Positions 59,724 through 64,000 of a DNA stretch of 64,000 nt are shown here, piece after piece. Positions within the stretch are counted from its first letter, which is position 1, and every line of letters begins with the position of its first letter. Made by a program: the position numbers and the translations under genes. Origin of the DNA: Cryptomeria japonica (taxonomy: Eukaryota > Streptophyta > Pinopsida > Cupressales > Cupressaceae). The notes beneath the pieces were generated by a model. The model searched no databases and was not told the origin of the DNA. It was given only the letters and a program-made list of their open reading frames with translations. The DNA lies in the NCBI RefSeq assembly GCF_030272615.1, contig NC_081407.1, positions 103,709,897-103,773,896 on the forward strand, in the 5' to 3' direction.

Positions 59724-61827
59724 ATCGCTCTGGTCCCTGGGAGAGGGACAGGAGCGCCCATGCATTTTAGCCTTGTGTTTCTCGCTTTTCACATTCATAA
59801 TCTTATATTGGACGTCCAAAATGGCCTTTTCGCTTGGAATCTTGAGTTTGATTTATTCCATCTATGGAAGGAGTGTATCTTAAAACATTTTCGCCCTAGT
59901 CCCTTGGTGAGGGACAGGAGCGATCCCACCCTTTGCTCTTGGTTCTTGTCTTTTCCAATCGCCAATTCACGTTGCAGGGCAATCAATGATCTTCCTCGTT
60001 TGTTTTATGCATGCCAAACTCGTTTCTCCAATACCAAATGAGCTCTTCCAAGGATATTCGCCCTAGTCCTTCAGTGAAGGACAGGAGCGATTTTACATTT
60101 GTGCTTAAGTTAGTCAATTTTTTAGGGTTGGTTCCTTGTTCATCGCCCTTCGAAAGACATTTTTGACTTTGTACAACCTTGCTTTGGCGTGGCTTTGGAA
60201 GGGAATGATTGTTTTTATGAAAATCGCCTTGGTCCTTGAGTGAAGGACAAGAGCGCCATTTAGTTCTTGGTACAAACCCTTGATCGTGTCAACTTTCAAT
60301 TGCCTTCAAGGCGTAAAACATTGTTCCTTAATCCATCTTGAGTCTTGCAAACGAAAGTAACACTCCAAAATGTTAGGCAATAAGGCAAATTTGAAAATTT
60401 CGCTCTGGTCCCTTGGTGAGGGACAGGAGTGCCTTGGCCATTATTCGTCCAGTTTTGCGGTCTTTGCAACTTTGTTTTCCCTTGAAGCTTTTCAAATATC
60501 ATCGCCATCTTGTGCCTTGGCCTGGATTCAACCAAATTTGGAAGGGAAGACTTGATAATGCATTTTTCGCCCTGGTCCCTTGGTGAGGGACAGGAGCGCC
60601 TTGGCCATTATAGGCTCCACTTGTGTTTTGCAAACTTTCAAAATTATCTTCAATGGATCGATTATGCCTTCTTTTACTCATCCCAAACGTAAAACTTGCT
60701 TCACCTTTGCCAAAAACTTGTCTCTTGAGAAAATCGCTCTGGTCCCTGGGAGAGGGACAGGAGCTACCTTTGAAATTCGCCTTGGTCCCTGAGAGAGGGA
60801 CAGAAGCGCCTCAGCCAATTTGGATCGATTTTCTCCATTGTGGTCCATTCAAGTTATATTCAATGAGCAAAACACACTTTCCTTGTCCTTCTCAAATCGC
60901 GAAATCATTTAAATCTTGCAAGGATAAGGCAAACTTGGAATTCAAGCTCTGGTCCTTCAGTGAGGGACAGGAGCGATTTTGCAAATCCAAGCTTATTCGT
61001 CCTTTGTTAGGCTTCCAAACTATCTTCAACGGGCTAAAAATACCTTCTTTCATTCGTTTCAATCACAAAACTACTTCGTCCTTGTAAGAAAATTGCACTT
61101 TTTAGAAAATCGCTTTGGACCTTCAGCAAGGGACAGGAGCGCCTTTTTGCAACTTGGTATATTTCCTTGCTTGTCGACTACTCAAATTATATTCAATGGA
61201 CAAAACATGCCCTCCTTGATCTCTTCCAATCAAAAAATTGTCTTGGTCCTGCAAGGATAGTACAAATTTGAAAATCAAGCTCCGGTCCTTCAATGAGGGA
61301 CAGGAGCGATTTTGGTCCTTAAGGTCAAATCTTCATAATTTTCATCTCAAATTTCCTTTGCTGGGGAAAATACCATCATTTTGCAAGCTATGAACAAAAG
61401 TCCAAATCCAAAAATGTTCAAGAAGGTGTGCTTTGAAGAAAATCGCTCTGGTCCCTGGGAGAGGGACAGGAGCGAACTTGTCTTGCTAGGCCCAAAGTTC
61501 AATCTTTCATTGCCAATGACGAAGTCTGGATACTCCTTTATGCTCATTTCATCCTTCATTGTGTCCTTGACGCTTCAATTCGATCAACCAAAGCCCAAAA
61601 TGATCTAAGAAAACCTATTTCGCCCTGGTCCTTCAGTGAAGGACAGGAGCGATTTGGTCTTAAACTTTAAAAACTTGTCATTTTTGAGTCTTCAAAATCT
61701 TCAAAACCTTCAATTCACGTCCAATTGTATCCCCTGGCGACCCTGCATAAAACAATTAAAACAAGTCAATAACCAAGATGCATAAAATATCACTTTCGCC
61801 CTGGTCCCTGAGAGAGGGACAGGAGCG
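59724..61827 (-). repeat. Array of 14 conserved hairpins, mostly 166-177 bp apart
   Basis: A 33-bp block close to CGCTCTGGTCCCT-loop-AGGGACAGGAGCG starts at about 59724, 59890, 60057, 60223, 60399, 60567, 60733, 60776, 60943, 61109, 61276, 61442, 61619 and 61796. Twelve of the 13 intervals are 166-177 bp; one is 43 bp. The spacers are largely different from each other. The block is a near-palindrome of 13 bp per arm. Some copies have GTCCCT/AGGGAC in the stem and others GTCCTT/AAGGAC, a paired change that keeps the stem. Lies upstream of the element A gene. Confidence 0.88.
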
Positions 61828-62290
61828 ATTGCCCTTATAAGCCAAAATATCAAAAATTTAGGTCTTCAAATCACTTCATCATGCAGGGTTAGGTCGTCTT
61901 CAAGTCCAGGAATCGGTTACCTTGCTTCCAAAATTTGGTTAGAGTTTGCCCAGACAAAATGAATAATTCCATCATTAAAATGCTAACCCCTGGACCTAAC
62001 TTGAATTTGCCTTCAAAATCTTAACTGGACCCATCCTGAGACGTACTTGACTTCCTGGCAGGCTTATCTTATTTCAAAATTGCAATCTCCGTGAGGATAC
62101 TTAATAATCTTTCAAAATTAGACTGGACTCGACTTGAAAATATCAAAAGGCAACTTCTAAGGCTTAACCCTAGTCCAGACGACTCAACCACTTACTCAAA
62201 ATCCTAAAAGCAGAGAGAAGAACAGGCAAAACAAAAGCAAAAAGAGGGGGTCCCCATTTTAATGGGGCGATGTGTGAAATGGTCACAACA
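61828..62290 (-). other. Element A 5' terminal segment
   Basis: Non-coding. On the minus strand the element start is followed by CACACATCGCCCCATT and the short inverted pair CCCCATT/AATGGGG, and then by several GTCCAG or GTCTGGAC phrases. Confidence 0.6.
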
Positions 62291-62480
62291 GGATCTGCCA
62301 CCCATCGACGAAGAAGGGAAACTAATTCTGGAACCGGCGGAGATCGTCGATGTCAGAGAAAAGAGGTTGAGAACACGCACAGTCAAAGAGTTCCTTATAC
62401 GCTAGAAGAATCTACCCATCGAGGATGCCACCTCGGAAGGCGAGCAAATTCTTGAACATCCAAGTCTGCTATTGCTTGAA
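62291..62480 (+). pseudogene. Element E chromodomain
   Basis: Continues pol after element A: LPPIDEEGKLILEPAEIVDV, REKRLRTRTVKEFLIR, TAG (62403-62405) where the family has tryptophan, then KNLPIEDATSEGEQILEHPS. The second cage tryptophan (A-T-W-E-G) is serine. The domain is recognisable but both aromatic positions that read methylated histone are lost. Confidence 0.82.
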
Positions 62481-62489
62481 GGCAAGCAA

Positions 62490-62507
62490 TTTTTGGCCCG
62501 GGAGGAC
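62490..62507 (+). promoter_or_regulatory. Polypurine tract of element E
   Basis: GGCCCGGGAGGAC directly before the 3' LTR. Element H has almost the same tract (GGGCCGGGAGGAC), which supports shared ancestry of the two elements. Confidence 0.75.
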
Positions 62508-63339
62508 TGTGATGTCCCCGATATAATTAAATAATAAATCTAGTTATTTTGTTGCAAGGCCCCAAATTTAATAACAAATCTTTCGGGCCCTTTTATTTAA
62601 TTAGATTAGACAAGTTTTGGTTGGTCGTGTCAGCCCGTTTGTAACCCTTCGGGAAGTTTCCCAGAGCCCATATATATGGCCGAGTTAGTCATTGTTGTAG
62701 GTATGCGAATTTTTGGTATCTTTTCTCTATTGTGCGAATTCCTGTTGGAGTTCTGTTATCCGCCATTTCGGAGGTGAAAGACCCTCCCTATTTGGTATTT
62801 ACAGTTTCGGTGAGGTTCACCTCTCACCCTATTCTGTCATTGTACTCGTTCCGGATCTGGCAAATCTTGAATTTTATCATTGTTTACTTTCTCTGCATCT
62901 CTGTTAATCTGGTTTACATGCATAAGGAGGACTCCTAATATTCAGAATCCATTACTCTGGAAGGTCACCACACAACCGTTGAAGCTCACCATACCTCTGC
63001 ATCTTCACAACCACACACCGTACTACCACCCCTCCCCTTCTCACCACCATACAACCTTCTTTGGCCCCACCGTACACATCCCTCGCCACTGTACGGCCTC
63101 CTGTGGCCACACCGTACACCCTCCTCACCACCGTACAACCCTTTGGGCTACACCGTACGACCGCTTGACATCACCGTATGACTACTATACCGTACGCCTC
63201 CCCTCACTCCACCGTACGCCGTTCTCTCCATCCCCTACCGTACAGTCTTCCTCTCCCACCGTACGTCCACCCAATCACCGCACGGGTGTCTCCTTCCACC
63301 GTACGGTTGATCTGCACCGTACAGGTCCGGAACATTACA
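62508..63339 (+). repeat. 3' LTR of element E (832 bp)
   Basis: Starts TGTGATGTCCCCG and ends GGAACATTACA, aligned throughout with 49822-50669. It lacks about 16 bp relative to the 5' copy in the CCGTAC array (near 63215). Confidence 0.95.
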
Positions 63340-63344
63340 ATTTT

Positions 63345-64000
63345 GGCAGCACTTCGTTATGAAAATGTTCAAATATGACAAATGAGAGACCAAGCTCTCA
63401 TATTTATAGATTTTGAGACCCCAAATTCACCTCTGAATGGCATCCAAATTACAACTTCCTAATTTGCATTTCATTTCCCACTCCCTCATGTGTTTGGCGT
63501 CCAACTCCTAGCCAAAAAGTTTGAACTTTTTCCTTGGTGTATGAGTTACAACTTAAAACATAATAAACTCATGAAATATGCCTCCATTTCTGACGCCACT
63601 GACTTAAATGGAAATATAATACTTTTAGGTGCAAAGTATTTTTCCATAAGTCATCCAAAAACACATTAAATATTAACTTTAGCATAAAGTAATAATATTT
63701 AATAAATCGCTGAAAATCAAATACTAATTGTGCCAAATTGAACTGATGGGTTGAAATGCCAAAAACCAACAACTGGACTAGGTCAGGGCTTTGAACTGCA
63801 CTACTAAAAAAGAACTACCTGAAATAGCACTTACTAAAAATAGTAAGTCCTGAAAACAACTCGAAACAGCCTGCTTTTCGAACCATGAGAAGAAGCTCAG
63901 AAAACTCAGAATAATCTCAAAACCCTAACAGCTGCCACCAACTTACTAAAAATAGTAAGTTCAGAATGCCTCTCAAAACTAAATGCATGTTATATCACTA
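63345..64000 (-). other. Right-hand part of unit C
   Basis: Non-coding; resumes unit C after element E. A CTATAAATA box on the minus strand near 63397 is the only signal. Near 63800-63960 the phrase TTACTAAAAATAGTAAGT occurs twice as a short palindrome. Confidence 0.5.

Larger units (their letters stand above)
55141..62290 (-). mobile_element. Element A: TG...CA unit with one long gene and a hairpin array
   Basis: Inserted in element E between integrase and chromodomain, with the exact duplication GGATC (55136-55140, 62291-62295). Removal restores V-S-R-D-L-P-P-I-D in frame. On the minus strand it starts TGTTGTGACCATTTC (62290) and ends GTGTACAAAATACACG then TCAACA (55141). Neither end text recurs inside, so no LTR pair exists. 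Minus-strand layout: 2.9 kb non-coding DNA with 14 hairpin repeats, TATA box at 59387-59393, the gene 59095-56194, then about 1.05 kb with an outward TATA box near 55995. The plan and ends match elements B and F. Confidence 0.85.
49822..63339 (+). mobile_element. Element E: complete chromovirus-type Ty3/gypsy retrotransposon
   Basis: 13.5 kb in all, 6.4 kb without the nested element A. It has two LTRs, tRNA-Met-type primer site, gag, protease, reverse transcriptase, RNase H, integrase, GPY/F module, chromodomain, polypurine tract and an exact TSD ATTTT (49817-49821, 63340-63344). The LTRs differ by about 4 percent in their first 210 bp plus a roughly 16-bp indel, so the insertion is old. Pol carries several stops, a 158-bp tandem duplication and a deletion in integrase; the element is dead. 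Confidence 0.93.
48627..64000 (-). mobile_element. Unit C: LTR-type insertion in D, split by element E, open at the window end
   Basis: Begins TGTAATATCCCC at 48627 within the RNase H of D. Its DNA is 48627-49821 and 63345-64000, with element E in between (E's TSD ATTTT shows these two parts were once joined). A CTATAAATA on the minus strand near 63397 suggests a minus-strand LTR whose R/U5 ends at 48627. The part 48820-49110 has two diverged copies of GGCGGCAAGCCA...CTTCC...CAGCGGG and copies of an ACCGCTTATRCAG...GGAGGA unit. The other end lies outside the window. Confidence 0.65.

Noticed and set aside
59724-61827. CRISPR-like array, because short repeats alternate with unique spacers
   Set aside because: Spacers are about 135 bp, the sequence is a eukaryotic mobile element, and no cas genes exist.

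Overview
This is plant nuclear DNA with almost no ordinary gene space. It fits a large-genome gymnosperm, most likely a conifer. The evidence is layers of nested LTR retrotransposons, Penelope-like (PLE) fragments with a GIY-YIG endonuclease (the 'Dryad' PLEs are known from conifers), and a 3.7-kb plastid insertion. No gene in the window looks intact. Genus is inference only.

Layout. 1-14.8 kb: AT-rich decayed repeats, with gag and protease relics of a Ty3/gypsy-type element on the minus strand (4.2-8.9 kb), a LINE RNase H tail (12.2 kb) and several small tandem duplications. 14.8-21.5 kb: element F, a TG...CR unit with target-site duplication (TSD) ATATG; it contains plastid pseudogenes petA, cemA, rpoA and petD exon 2. 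21.5-25.5 kb: the least repetitive stretch, with two probable exons of an unidentified gene (23.27-23.70 kb). 25.5-36.05 kb: a hAT transposase gene split by a hAT-like element (G, 25812-35424, TSD ATGGCAGC). Inside G lie an LTR element (H), two head-to-head PLE copies, a second hAT-like element (I) and two solo LTRs.

36.05-48.6 kb: chromovirus D (minus strand: 3' LTR, chromodomain, integrase, RNase H). Element B (38110-47430, TSD AGACA) interrupts its integrase and LTR-type unit C (from 48627, running off the window) interrupts its RNase H. 49.8-63.3 kb: chromovirus E, inserted in C, complete with both LTRs and TSD ATTTT. Its chromodomain junction is split by element A (55141-62290, TSD GGATC).

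The most unusual content is the family A/B/F. Each unit starts TGTTGT, ends GTGTACAAAAT...AACA (AACG in F), has a perfect 5-bp TSD and shows no LTR pair. A and B carry one long gene for a related protein of about 960-1100 residues (conserved N-terminal region, low-complexity linker, charged helical C-terminus) with no reverse transcriptase or integrase. The gene-upstream side is full of hairpins (in A, 14 copies, most about 166 bp apart, with compensatory stem changes). A TATA box lies about 830-850 bp from the 3' end. The simplest model is giant solo LTRs with a protein gene inside U3; an LTR-less integrase-mobilised element is the alternative. F has lost most of the gene and carries plastid DNA.
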